A stretch of DNA of 34,005 nucleotides from Lindgomyces ingoldianus (Eukaryota > Ascomycota > Dothideomycetes > Pleosporales > Lindgomycetaceae): positions 48,254-82,258 of the forward strand of contig NW_022985232.1 in the NCBI RefSeq assembly GCF_010093535.1, given 5' to 3'. Made by a program: the position numbers and the translations under genes. Shown here piece after piece: positions 11,056 to 20,694 of this stretch (the stretch's first letter is position 1; each line of letters starts with the position of its first letter). The notes beneath the pieces are model-generated. The model searched no databases, was not told where the DNA came from, and saw only the letters and a list, made by a program, of their open reading frames with translations.

Positions 11056-11437
11056 TTAAAGAAGCTAAACTAGCAGTTGTGCAAGCAAAACAGCTTGTTA
11101 AGGTATTACATGTACTACATTAATGCTTGCCTTGATAGAGAGGCAGAGGCAGAGGCAGAGGCAGAAGCAGCGCTAGAGCTCCCCAGCACTCTAAGAAATT
11201 CCTACAGAGGCAACAAACTATGCAAGCTGCAGCTCTACAACTAGGGCTTTAATGCGAAAACTGTAACGGCGCAGGCAAGACAATGGGTCCGAATGCGGAG
11301 GGAATCCACTCAGAGGCATATGGGAGTGCGTGGGGACTCTGAACCTGGGAATGCCATTGACACCTATAGGCCTTGTACAAAAGGATATCAGAAAACTACC
11401 GAGCTAGCTACGGGGCGAGGTGCGACTAAATACATGA
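11056..11437 (+). pseudogene. Unrecognised degraded open frame
   Basis: A plus-strand frame runs about 127 codons with only two internal stops (both TAG) and no obvious start. It is rich in Lys, Gln and Arg and includes an acidic-alanine run (REAEAEAEAEAALEL) from a GAGGCA hexanucleotide repeat at about 11,139-11,166. No family is recognised. It sits between a truncated transposon and a GC-rich block, so it may be an unclassified element or a gene relic. Confidence 0.3.
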
Positions 11438-11690
11438 GGGAATAGGGGTAACAGCAGGGGGCAGGGCAGAGTCGGGGCCAGGTTGAGTCAGGGTCGAGCC
11501 AGGGTCGAGCCAGGGTCGGAGCCGATACGGGGACCCTTCGGATGGGTTCCGGGCGACCCAAGATGGAACGAGAATTGTTACAAAAACAATTAAATTAAAG
11601 ATATTAGGTAGCAGTATTAGGCGTGGCGTGGCGGTATTAGGCAGTGAAAGGAACAGGTGCAACGCTAGAGAACGCAAGGTGCAAAGAAGA
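11280..11690. other. GC-rich unmutated block with short tandem repeat
   Basis: Base composition rises sharply and RIP-type bias is absent. It contains a tandem AGGGTCGAGCC repeat at about 11,490-11,523 in a GGGTCGAGCC-rich stretch. The minus-strand open frame 11,426-11,677 crosses this repeat and shows no recognisable domain, so it is not called a gene. Confidence 0.5.
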
Positions 11691-11929
11691 GGAAGACTAT
11701 TGTTGTAATAAGGTAGGCGCCCCGCCTGCCAAGCTAATACTATACAACTTTCCCTACTGTACTAAAAGGTACGCACGAGAATACTTAAGCTAAGTATTCT
11801 TGCATAGTATAATATATATATATTATTAATGCTAGGGTAAGCACTAGCACTAGCGGTTGTCTCTAGCCTAGCCTAAACCTCTATGAGCGAGAGAAGGCCA
11901 CGTAGTTAACTGTGCCAACCTTGTTATAC
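11691..11929. other. Gene-free spacer
   Basis: Moderately AT-rich. It contains a short palindromic ATACTTAAGCTAAGTAT near 11,791 and a run of TA dinucleotides. GGTAGGCGCCCCGCCTGCC at 11,712 is the only notable GC-rich site. No protein block was recognised. Confidence 0.4.
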
Positions 11930-12074
11930 TGTAAGGCCGGGATGGCGCTTACGTGCGACAGGTATATATACTATTCTGTACGTAATAATTAACTGTTAGT
12001 TAATTATTCGCACCTTTTTAGTTGTATTAGCGTAGTGGTACAGAGCTCTGTCCTTATATATACATTATGTTACA
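11930..12074. repeat. Small LTR-like repeat (TGTAAG...GTTACA)
   Basis: About 145 bp, starting TGTAAGGCCGGGATGGCGC and ending ATTATGTTACA, the TG...CA structure of a retrotransposon LTR. The first 55 bp recur inverted at 20,467-20,521. No clear target duplication was found, and a Fot/pogo element has inserted a few bases past its end. Family unknown. Confidence 0.45.
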
Positions 12075-12078
12075 ACTA

Positions 12079-13918
12079 ACATGGTCCACAAGCGAATGTT
12101 CAACACAAGCGAGTGTTCCGCCCTACCACTAAATTTAACTTTAAAGACTATTAATTTAACAACGCAAAAATATACTATATAAAATAAACTACTATAAAAT
12201 TATTTAATATCCTTGCATGTATAAGAGTTATGCCTAGGCTTGTTGCAGCGCTTGCAGCGCTGTGCGCGCGCTGCGCTGCTTTTAGCAGTTAACTCCTCCT
12301 AAGGCATTTTGCTACCTCCTGCTATACTAGCAAGCTTCTAAGTACTTAACTTAAAGCCCTAATAACCTGTTAGAGTTCCTCCTTTCTAAATTTGCTTTTT
12401 TTTACACTGCTTGCGCTTTGTAGCTGCCTTACAGGCCCTCTCTAGAGCAGCTGCTTAATTGTGCTGTAGAATAGCAACATAAGCTATCTTAGTAGCGCCC
12501 TTACTTAGCTGCTTTGCTAAATTAAGCATAGTAAAAGAAGACAAATTCTAATGCCTTTAAATCTAATTATATAGTAGAGTTAACTAAGCCTTAACTTTAT
12601 AAAGATTGCTAGGTGTTTAAGCCTCCTAGGCAGTATTTAGTAGTAGAGTAGCTAGCTAATTAGGTAGCTGTATATTAAGCTTTAAGAGCACTAGCTCTAG
12701 GTTAAATAGGACTAGTCCTGTAGCTCTAAAGCCTGCGCAGATATTATCTATTATAATTAAGCAACTAAATGCTGCCTTAAAGGCTAGTAGAAAGGTTAGC
12801 TTGTTAATATAGTTAATCTAGTAGCAAATTAACTAGCTAATCTTAGTACTGTACAAGCGCTTTAACAGCAAAAAGCAGCCAACGTCAAGCGGCTGTAGAA
12901 TATGTGACGCGTGTGCTGGCATACAGAGCGCTATAATACGCCTCTGCTTGCAGAGCTTTAGGAATTTAACAGAGTAATAGCTCTTATAGCTATTAAAAAT
13001 AAGCAGCTGCTATAAGCCTACTAAGTAATCTTTTATGTGCAGATTAAAGTGCTCTAGCTATGTAATTCTATGTTTGTTAGTTGTCTAGCTATTATTGCTA
13101 ACACTAATAGCCTAGTCCTTTAGTATATCCTTATTCTTATACTAGGCAGATAGGTGATGCTTGCCTTTAAAGATTACATACAGAGGTATTGCCCACCTAT
13201 CTATGTTAATGCCTGCAATAACTGTCACCTATTTACAGTCACCTAGCTGTATAGCCTTTAGCTAATTACGTCTATCTATGCCTGTAACAACTATTTAGCT
13301 TAATATAACCCCTATCTAAAAGCCTATTTTGTTAAAATTATACATGTCCTAATCTATAATGCTGTACTTTAATTATGTAGCCTCTACAAGCTTAAACTAC
13401 TTACTTATAATTGCTAGATCTTTGCATTTTGCTTATTAGTAATTATACAGTTAGCTAAGGTAGGTTTTAACTGCTAGCGTACGCGCAACAAAGTTAGATG
13501 GCCAGTTAATACCTGCTAGTGGAGCGCTGCGCTTAGTAAGAAGCTTGTTAGCTATCTCTTGTACAGCACCTAGAGTAGGCGCAAATCCTTAGGAATCTAG
13601 ATTAAGTATATGCTTAATAATCACCTCCTCTTCTAGCTTTATAAGCTTCTTGTTGTTAGCTGTACAGTCGCGTTGCATAGTCATCCCTGCGCGTTGTTGG
13701 CGGAGAGCTATTTAATTAACATTATAGAGTGCTGCAGCGCGCCTCTTAGTTAAAGACGCGTCTCTATTAAGAGCTTAAATAGCTAGGTTAATTCTAGCCT
13801 CTTTTAAAGATAATTAATTATATAGTTGTTAATGCATCGCAGTTGGTAGTAGGTTGGCTGCGTTTTGGTGGTGGGGCAGAACACTCGCTTGTGTTGACCA
13901 TTCGCTTGTGGACCATGT
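12079..13918 (-). mobile_element. Fot1/pogo-type DNA transposon, RIP-degraded
   Basis: Terminal inverted repeats starting ACATGGTCCACAAGCGAATG at both ends are flanked by TA (12,077-12,078 and 13,919-13,920). Each repeat holds two direct copies of CACAAGCGARTG at a 17-bp period. At 1,840 bp it is a normal full-length size for a fungal pogo element. One transposase relic fills it on the minus strand. Confidence 0.95.
12200..13837 (-). pseudogene. Fot1/pogo DDE transposase, RIP-degraded
   Basis: From an ATG at 13,837 to a TAA at 12,202-12,200 is 1,638 nt, a multiple of three (545 codons), so damage appears to be by point mutation only. N-terminal blocks EARINLAI and DASLTKRRAALYNVN fit the helix-turn-helix region; KLIKLEEEVIIKHIL and INWPSNFV fit the CENP-B-type DNA-binding domain. 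Around 13,320-13,350 the DDE signature reads DMYNFNKIGF, with Asp-to-Asn and Glu-to-Lys changes at the usual FDETGF. VTGIDRRN and VTVIAGINIDRWAIP follow. The C-terminus ends in a CCHC zinc knuckle, CKRCNKPRHNSYTC (about 12,215-12,260). Many TAA and TAG codons interrupt the frame. The family excises and inserts DNA at TA sites; this copy is dead. Confidence 0.92.
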
Positions 13919-13920
13919 TA

Positions 13921-14708
13921 TTATTTAACTAACCTAAATAACCTACCTTAATGTACTAACTATTGCTCTAAGCAAGCTTTGCTTTTACAGATTATTTATA
14001 AACTGTTGTAGTATTTTATAATTATAAGTAAGCACTATTTTAGCTATTTAATGTTAATTCTTAAGTGCCTTATTAGCTTTATAGTATTAAAAAGTAGTAT
14101 GTTTTATATAATAATTTAATTTATTTCTTTTATTTACTAGCCTAGTTTAGTTTTACTATTTAATAGCTACTTATTCTAGTTACTACACAAAGGTATAGGC
14201 TTTAACTAAGTGCTATAAACATCTTTATATAGCTAAGTGCTATAGATAACTTTTATAGCTAAAGCATTTTACTACTTTTAAAAAAATATTATATATACTT
14301 TAAGCTAAAACTATTATATTATTAGCTAAAGCTTTAGTAAGTTTATTTTTAATAAAAATAAGCTACTACTATAAACTATTACTAGCACTACTAACCTCTA
14401 AGTTGTAGCTTAAATATAAAGGTTTACTAGCTAGCTTATTATTACCTTTTTTTATAGAGCAGTAACTAGCATAGTTATGCTATTTATAATTCCTACATGC
14501 TCTGCTAAAGTGCCCGTTAGCGCAGCAGCACTCTAGAAACAGTTGTGGGCCTAAGATAGCGCTATAGCATGTGCTGCATAAGTTGTCTACTGCCTTTCTA
14601 TAAGATTATATAAAAATAGTGTTAATATATAAAAGCCTATAGAAAGCTATTTAATAAGAGAATATATTACTATATATTAACTTTACATCTTGCCTTAGGA
14701 GGGCTAGC
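13921..14708. other. AT-rich degraded repeat sequence
   Basis: No open gene. Positions about 13,969-14,020 match 22,341-22,402 (CAGATTATTTATAAACTG and flanks), so at least part is the same repeat as the pol relic there. A minus-strand translation near 14,500-14,560 gives ECCCANGHFSRACRNYK, resembling a retroelement zinc knuckle but lacking one expected Cys. Probably a retroelement relic of unknown extent. Confidence 0.4.
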
Positions 14709-15026
14709 TGTCACGATTGTGCACGAGTAAGGTTATAGAGCTTCACGGAGGTCTAGTTCAATTACTACGTGAGGTATTATGGTAGGTACAAGACGTTGTG
14801 TGAGGAACAGGAAGGTTTAGAAGGAAATTAGCAATTAAATACTTAGCTTAGAAGTCTAAGCGCTTTAGGTATAAATTAAGCCTGTTCTAGGTTTAGTTAG
14901 TGTTGAGGCGGTTTGTGCTTAAGTTCATGTCCGTGTTGTGTCGTGTTCGTGTCAGACGTGCACCAATAATACTCCAGTACGCGTCCGATACGGTTATGTC
15001 TGGGATCCGGGGAGGATACCGTAACA
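14709..15026. repeat. Solo LTR of the chromovirus 2 family
   Basis: 318 bp, TGTCACGATTGTGCACGAG...CCGTAACA, flanked by perfect CTAGC at 14,704-14,708 and 15,027-15,031. It is the same length as, and homologous to, both LTRs of the element at 27,921-33,578, but retains far more C and G, so it has largely escaped RIP. Solo LTRs normally arise by recombination between the two LTRs of one element. The open frame at 14,900-15,118 crosses its end and is not a gene. Confidence 0.95.
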
Positions 15027-15169
15027 CTAGCAATGCACAGGCCTATAGACTAAAAGCTAGTAGGGCTAGCTGCTGCTATCCTACATGTAGAACAGAATTA
15101 ACATTAGCGCTAGCTTAGTTTGTAGCAGTAATAGTAGTATTATAAAAAATAAATGCCTTATTTTAAGTA

Positions 15170-16301
15170 ACGTACCTAACAGGTTGGCCGGCCACACGGG
15201 TTAGCCGGCCACTTTTGCCAAGCCCCTACTAAAACCACCCTATTCTCTTGCAAAATAGCCTACTTTAGCCTTATATAAAGTAATACAACATAAGATATTA
15301 TTTAAAGTCTACTTTTACTACTTGCTTACACATACGCAAGTTATGCCTAGTCTAATTACACTACCTATATTACCTTTAACTTAGCTTACTTTCTTTAGCG
15401 CACACCTGTGTCTTTAGCTTCTTCCTATTACTACGCGCTCTAAACTCCTTTAAAGCAGTTAAACAAGCTCTATTCTTAACTATTAAGGTCTTTTCTGCCT
15501 AAATTTACTTCTTTTTATGTAATTTATATTATATAGTAGCCTTATTTACTGCTTAAAGCTTTATAATCTTATAGCCTACTTTATTATGTTAATGCTCTAG
15601 ATAACTATTATCTACTTCTTATTACTTTACTGTATTGCCTTTAGCTATTTTTATCTCTCTAAAGCTATAACAACTACTCTAGTTAATATCTAGCCTATTA
15701 TAAAGCCTAACTTATTAAAGTTATACTTATCTTTATCCTAGATACTGTACTTAGCTTTTATGTTAGCTACTAGGTAAAACTAGCTCTAGATAACCTTTAG
15801 ATTCTTATAAAGCGCTCTTTTATAATTATACTTGTAATTAAACTTTATTATAAACTTAAAGCAGTGCTTAACCTACATACTAGGCTAGTTTAAGCTAACC
15901 TAGCCTAGATTACGCTCTATAGGCAAGGAATTAGCTATATTAGCTACAGCTGTAAGCCTAGGGGGAAATCTGCGCGTAATAAGCTTAAGTATGTACTTAA
16001 CAACTACCTTTTTTTTAAGCTTAGTTAGATTCCTTAATTTAGGCTAGCATTCTGCTTATAAAGGCCGTCTAGCGCGTTAATTGCTTAGTGTTGTGTAAAA
16101 GACATTATAGATAGCTGCAGCGTGTTGTAAGGAGAGTTTTAAGTCTTATTTAACAGCTTAAAGAGCAAGCTGTATCTAACGTTCTTTAGAAGATTTAATC
16201 TAGTGTTGTTGTTAAGGCATTATGTAGATAGGTAGAGTTTAGTGGGGGCTTAGCAAAAGTGGCCGGCCAACCTGTGTGGCCGGCCAACCCGTTAGGTACG
16301 T
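15170..16301 (-). mobile_element. Internally deleted Fot/pogo-type element
   Basis: Terminal repeats starting ACGTACCTAAC are flanked by TA (15,168-15,169 and 16,302-16,303). Each holds two GGTTRGCCGGCCAC copies at a 17-bp period, then CTTTTGCYAAGCCC. At 1,132 bp it is shorter than a full element. Minus-strand translation gives an N-terminal and catalytic-region transposase relic including KYNFNKLGFIIG and LTRVVVIALER. It then jumps after a VI*SIN block to C-terminal-type sequence, so the middle to late part of the gene is deleted. Stops at Gln and Trp codons are frequent. It may have been mobilised in trans as a short derivative. Confidence 0.9.
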
Positions 16302-16352
16302 TATTAGCTTTATATAATAAAAGTAATTAAAATACTATAAGCTTAATGCTTA

Positions 16353-16450
16353 TATTATTATTATTATTATTATTACTGCTGCTGCTGCTGCTATTGTTGT
16401 TGTTACTATTATTACTATTATTACTATTATTACTGTTATTGTTGCTGCTA
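16353..16450. repeat. Trinucleotide microsatellite
   Basis: Runs of TTA, CTG, TTG and TAC/TAT triplets. On the minus strand they read as Asn and Ser runs, which explains the open frame 16,327-16,515; no gene is proposed. Confidence 0.9.
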
Positions 16451-17239
16451 CCAGTGTAGTAGTAGTAGATGTGGAAGAGTAGTGGTAGCAGTAAGTATCT
16501 ACAATTATTGTACAACGCTGTAGTAAAGACAGTTGCTATAAAAAGCAGTTATAATATAGTTATATAAAACAACTCTTTACTCCTTAGATCTTTAAAAAAC
16601 ATTATATAAATGCGTTATAGTATGTTTTGCGTAGTAAAATACTATAGTGTTTTATACCTAAAATGCTCTTAAGCAATTAGCGATTAGTTTTTTTCCTTCA
16701 CCAGCTAACAGTCCGCTGTAGCAGGGGGCACACATGTATATTTAAACTCGCAGAGCAGCTCCTCTACTCCTTAGTTTAATCTACTTGAGTTACACCACCT
16801 CTTGCTTGTAGCTTAAGCATGCTAACTATAGCATTAGATTAAACTCCTTAGGTAACATAAAAGCTTAAGTACACACGTACACGCACACTTATACACACAC
16901 ATACACGCCTAAGCTTTTTTAACACACGCACACGCTTATAATTCTAGGTTAATAGACACTAACATACTCTATTAAGTTAATAATAGAGACAGTGCGCAAC
17001 CTCTCTTCTAATCTTAGAGGGTAAGATTAGTTAGAGTATGCTTATACTTTTATTATGCACACGCATATAGTTAGCCTTTTGCTTTTTTTACTTTTTTTCT
17101 TCTTTATATAATAAATAACCTAATTTAAAAGCTCTACGCTAAAATTTAGGCGCTATGCTCTAAGTTTTAGCAAGAAATTTAAAGCCTACGCGCTAAGAAC
17201 TAGATGCTGCGCAGCACACTTAGTATTATTACCTTTTTA
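16451..17239. other. Gene-free stretch with simple repeats
   Basis: Contains a motif shared with 24,656-24,690 (CCTTCACC..TAACAGTCCGC at 16,695-16,715), a short inverted repeat AGTTTAATCT/AGATTAAACT (about 16,771 and 16,846), and an AC-rich tract at about 16,868-16,935. GTGCGCAACCTCT near 16,992 also occurs (as GTGCGCGCAACCTCT) in the LTR at 22,870. It may include a decayed LTR upstream of the gag fragment that follows, but no clear boundaries are visible. Confidence 0.4.
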
Positions 17240-17769
17240 CTCTTACGTATAAAGCTAGTCCTCCTAACACCTACTAAGTTTAATAGTAAGCTATATAAGT
17301 TTAAAACATAGCTACTTACTATTAAGGCTAAGATTATAATTAATAGTAGTGTAATTAGAGATAGTACAGCCTAGTTCTACTTTATATAGGACAACCTAGA
17401 GCCTACAGTGCAGGCTACTGTACTACTGCTGCTATTAGATGCTAAAGAATAAGGTTACTAGGACTATAAGACAATTCTATAGTAACTATAATAAGTATAC
17501 ACTAATTCTAATAAGATCTGCAAGGCCTAGCAGGCTCTACATATGATACACTAGAACAATAGTAATCCTCTACCTACTTATATTACTAAATTTAAGTAGA
17601 TCTTGTATAAACCTAAAAAAAAAAGATTAGCTAGCTACTATTAAGATTTTAATGTTTTACTAGGGTCTTAATGCCTTAATTTAGCGTGCACTAGATAGCT
17701 AATCAATGCTGCTAGACAACTACCTAGCATTCCTACAAGCTGCGCAGCGCTTAGCCATACAATTAAATG
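17240..17769 (+). pseudogene. Retrotransposon gag fragment
   Basis: Plus-strand translation gives a Retrotrans_gag-like sequence: LTPTKFNSKLYKFKT*LL, then an LEPTVQATVLLLLDAKE block, VYTNSNKICKA*QALHMI and PLPTYITKFK*ILYKPK. This order and spacing fit the gag core of LTR retrotransposons. Stops are relatively few and mostly at Gln, Arg or Trp positions. The frame reaches SHTIK and stops near 17,769, where the hAT element begins. No pol sequence follows on the other side of the hAT, so this is a truncated element. Confidence 0.65.
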
Positions 17770-17777
17770 AGTACGTT

Positions 17778-20466
17778 AGACTTTCCACATTAGATACGTA
17801 TATTAGATACCACATCCGCTTATCTAATATAACATGCAATATAATATTAGATATTATATTAGATTAACTTTACTATATTACATATTACTTTAGATAACGC
17901 TACACATGCTATAATTAGCTAGCGCCTAAGCTAACAGCAGACTCTGCAAAGCTTGCTATAATGCTGCTAGGCCTAACTATCCTAATTATCTTCTTATAAC
18001 CCTACGTAAGGCCTTATAGCCTTTGCTCTCTTATATTGCTTTTAATGTACACTTTTAATTAACCTACCTCTAGTAGGGCTAGCTAAGCGATTTAGGTTGT
18101 TGTATTAGAGGCCCTATAGTATATTAATGCCTACATTACCTCCAGGCTAACAGTAAACACAATAATATAAAATATTATATACATAAAGCCTATCTAGAGC
18201 AGCATACTAGAAGCAATAATGTTAACAGTATTATAGAATTATTAAAGGCATTAGCTGCTATGTATAAAAAAGTTTAGATTAAGGCATATTTTTTTACATA
18301 CCCTCTTAACAGCTCACTGCATCGCATGTTTAATTATAGTTGCTATGTTAACACTATTATTAGCTTAATAGCACACTAAAGACTATTATTTTATAGTATA
18401 AAGTAAAATAAGTTATAAAACCTAATGCTAGCAGCTAACTCTACTATGAAGGATATACTTATTAGTATATAAAGCGCTGTCTTGCATGTTATTATAATAA
18501 CTTTTAACTTATATTATCTACAGCTTAAAGCTAGGCTTAAAGGCGTAGTTTTAAAAGTGCATATATCTTTAAACTTATAAATATTACTACACTGCTGTAG
18601 TATACTAGCAATCTACGCAAGATAAGTTAATAAAGATTATAAACTTTAAAAAGCGCTATTAGCACTGCCTAAGTATTATTATAGCTATAGCAGTAAATAT
18701 TAGGCATTACTAATACTATACACTTTTTAGTTTCATGTAATTACACAACATGTTAGATATTACACTTTAAATAATGTAATATTAAATAATACTTACTTAG
18801 CGCACCTAGCTGCTAGCCTACAAGCAGAGCATAGTTTAGGTGCAGTTATAAGTAATACTAGTTATTAACTTTTACTAACAGCAGTAGGTTAGCTTTAACT
18901 CTAAACATTACTATATTTATTATATAGCGTATATTATTAATCTTTTACTTTAGGCCTACCTAATTGCTTTATTAAAAGAGGTATTAATTATAGTGCTTAA
19001 TGCTATTAGTAACACCCTAAGTAACTTACTATTTAAGTAATTCTATAATACATTACAGTAGTAGCCTGAGTAGGTAAGTAATAGTACATATTAGACTTTA
19101 TAGTAGCTATGTAGTAGGACCTGTAATCTACTTGAGCACTTTAAGAGCTAGTAGCATATTACGCTGCTATGTAAGGTCTATAATATTGCTGTCTAGCTGC
19201 GCAGCTTAACTCTACGTAGTAATAAGTAGAACTACTAGGTCTAGCTACACCTAAGCATTAATAATATAATATAATAGAACTTATAGTATAAGCTACTAAA
19301 TAACCTGCTATATAAGTAGTAAGCTATTAAGTAGTTCTTACTTAATTATAATACTACTATAAGTAATAATCTACTTATAGCTTTTAATTAAAAGTTTATA
19401 GCTAAGATATATAAATTTATTTATTTTTTATAGCTATAACACAGTACACTAAAGGTGCTAATTCTACACTATTATAATTACTACTTATTATAGACGTACT
19501 GCTAAGATAATTTAAAAAGTATAAAGTTAGTTTCCTATCTCTTATAGCTTACTTTAAGGCTGCTAATAAAGCTATGTAGGCTTTATATAGCGCCCCTAAC
19601 ACTTATAATCCCTACATGCTGCATTATATCAACATAGGCTAGTTTATGCTAAATAAATATTACACTTTAACTAAGAAAACTCTTATATACACTACTACAC
19701 TGCTGCTTAACCTTTTAAAGTAAGGAAAATACATTACCTAAAACTAGGCTATAGTATAAGTTAATCCTACTATTACTAGCGTGTGTGTAATTTAGTTAGG
19801 CAAGTATAGCAACACCTAGCTATTAACACCTACGCTACTATAAAGTAACATATTATAAAGACTTTATACGCTTATAAATAAGCTAAATCTTTTAATTAAA
19901 AAGATTACTATTACTAGTATAATAGTAGCTAACATAAACAGCTTTAATCGCTTTATTAATGCACAGCCTGTGTTAATATTAGGCCTAGCCTTAGCCTAGT
20001 AGTGTTATAGTAATTAGCTATAAGCTTACTTATATTTATTATATAGAGCTATTAATATCTTCTCTATAGCCTCTAAGTCCTCTAATATAGAATTAGTGTT
20101 TTTAAGTAGTAGGCACACTTTTATATATAACTATAAGTGTATAAGCTGTGATAACCTAGAGCGTGTTAAGTGTGTAGGGAACTAGATACATAAGGGCATC
20201 ATCACTTCTTTAGTAAGCAGTAGTATAGATGTTATAAAGCCTCTAGAGAGCAACTATAGCATTAAAAAGAGTGTAGATTTAAAATATTACTAATTAATTT
20301 ATAATAACCTCTACTATTTAGCGACTAGCGTGGTCACGTGTTTAACGCTATATGCAATACAACATGTGATACGCGATATCTAATATCATATCACATGCTG
20401 GCTGGCTATATTGGATATCGCATGTAGAAGCCTTATCGGATATAATATCCGATCTGGCAAGTCTAA
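17778..20466 (+). mobile_element. hAT-type DNA transposon, copy 1, RIP-degraded
   Basis: The right end (AAGTCT...CTGGCAAGTCT on the plus strand) recurs inverted at 27,661, which defines that terminus. The left end AGACTTTCCACATTAGATA resembles it imperfectly (AGACTTGCCAGATCGGATA). AGTACGTT lies at 17,770-17,777 and 20,467-20,474, consistent with an 8-bp hAT target duplication, although two extra A residues at the right junction leave the exact ends uncertain. The subterminal regions are rich in GATATC/TAGATA motifs. Length, about 2.7 kb, is ordinary for fungal hAT elements. Confidence 0.8.
18100..20320 (+). pseudogene. hAT transposase, RIP-degraded
   Basis: Plus-strand translation shows blocks of a fungal hAT transposase: HRMFNYSCYVNTIISLIAH early, then VHISLNL and SILAIYAR*VNKDYKL (RNase H-like core start), VRYYTLNNVILNN, NKYYTLTKKTLIYTTTLLL, and the C-terminal dimerisation region YLYLLYRAINIFSIA followed by SSNIELVFLSSRHTF and NLERVKCVGNWIHKGIITS. 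The C-terminal block is the hallmark hAT dimerisation domain. TAA, TAG and TGA codons and Asp-to-Asn changes (TLNN for TLDN) mean no function remains. The product would cut and paste the element in the nucleus. Confidence 0.85.
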
Positions 20467-20521
20467 AGTACGTTACAGAATAGTATATATACCTGTTGCA
20501 TGTAAGCGCCATCTTAGCCTT
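20467..20521 (-). repeat. LTR-like repeat end, inverted copy
   Basis: The minus strand reads TGTAAGGCTAAGATGGCGC and continues to TATATATACTATTCTGTA, matching 11,930-11,982. The copy is broken at the hAT insertion site. Sequence left of the hAT (17,240-17,769) does not convincingly continue the LTR. Confidence 0.6.
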
Positions 20522-20694
20522 ACACAGGTTGTAATTAGTTACGTGCTAGAGTTAAATGTTGTTATTATGCGTCTATTACCTATCTAATACTACTTTACTA
20601 AGCATTATGCTGTAATTATTCTTTAACTTAAATAGCCTACTTTAATGCGCTAACTGTTACTGTTACAGTTTTCTTATAAAGGCTACTTATAATA

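Noticed and set aside
11426..11677. Minus-strand open frame of 83 codons
   Set aside because: Crosses a GC-rich tandem repeat; no signal peptide, domain or splice pattern convincing enough to call.
14900..15118. Plus-strand open frame of 72 codons
   Set aside because: Mostly inside the solo LTR and runs into flanking sequence.
16327..16515. Asn/Ser-rich minus-strand frame
   Set aside because: Translation of a trinucleotide microsatellite.
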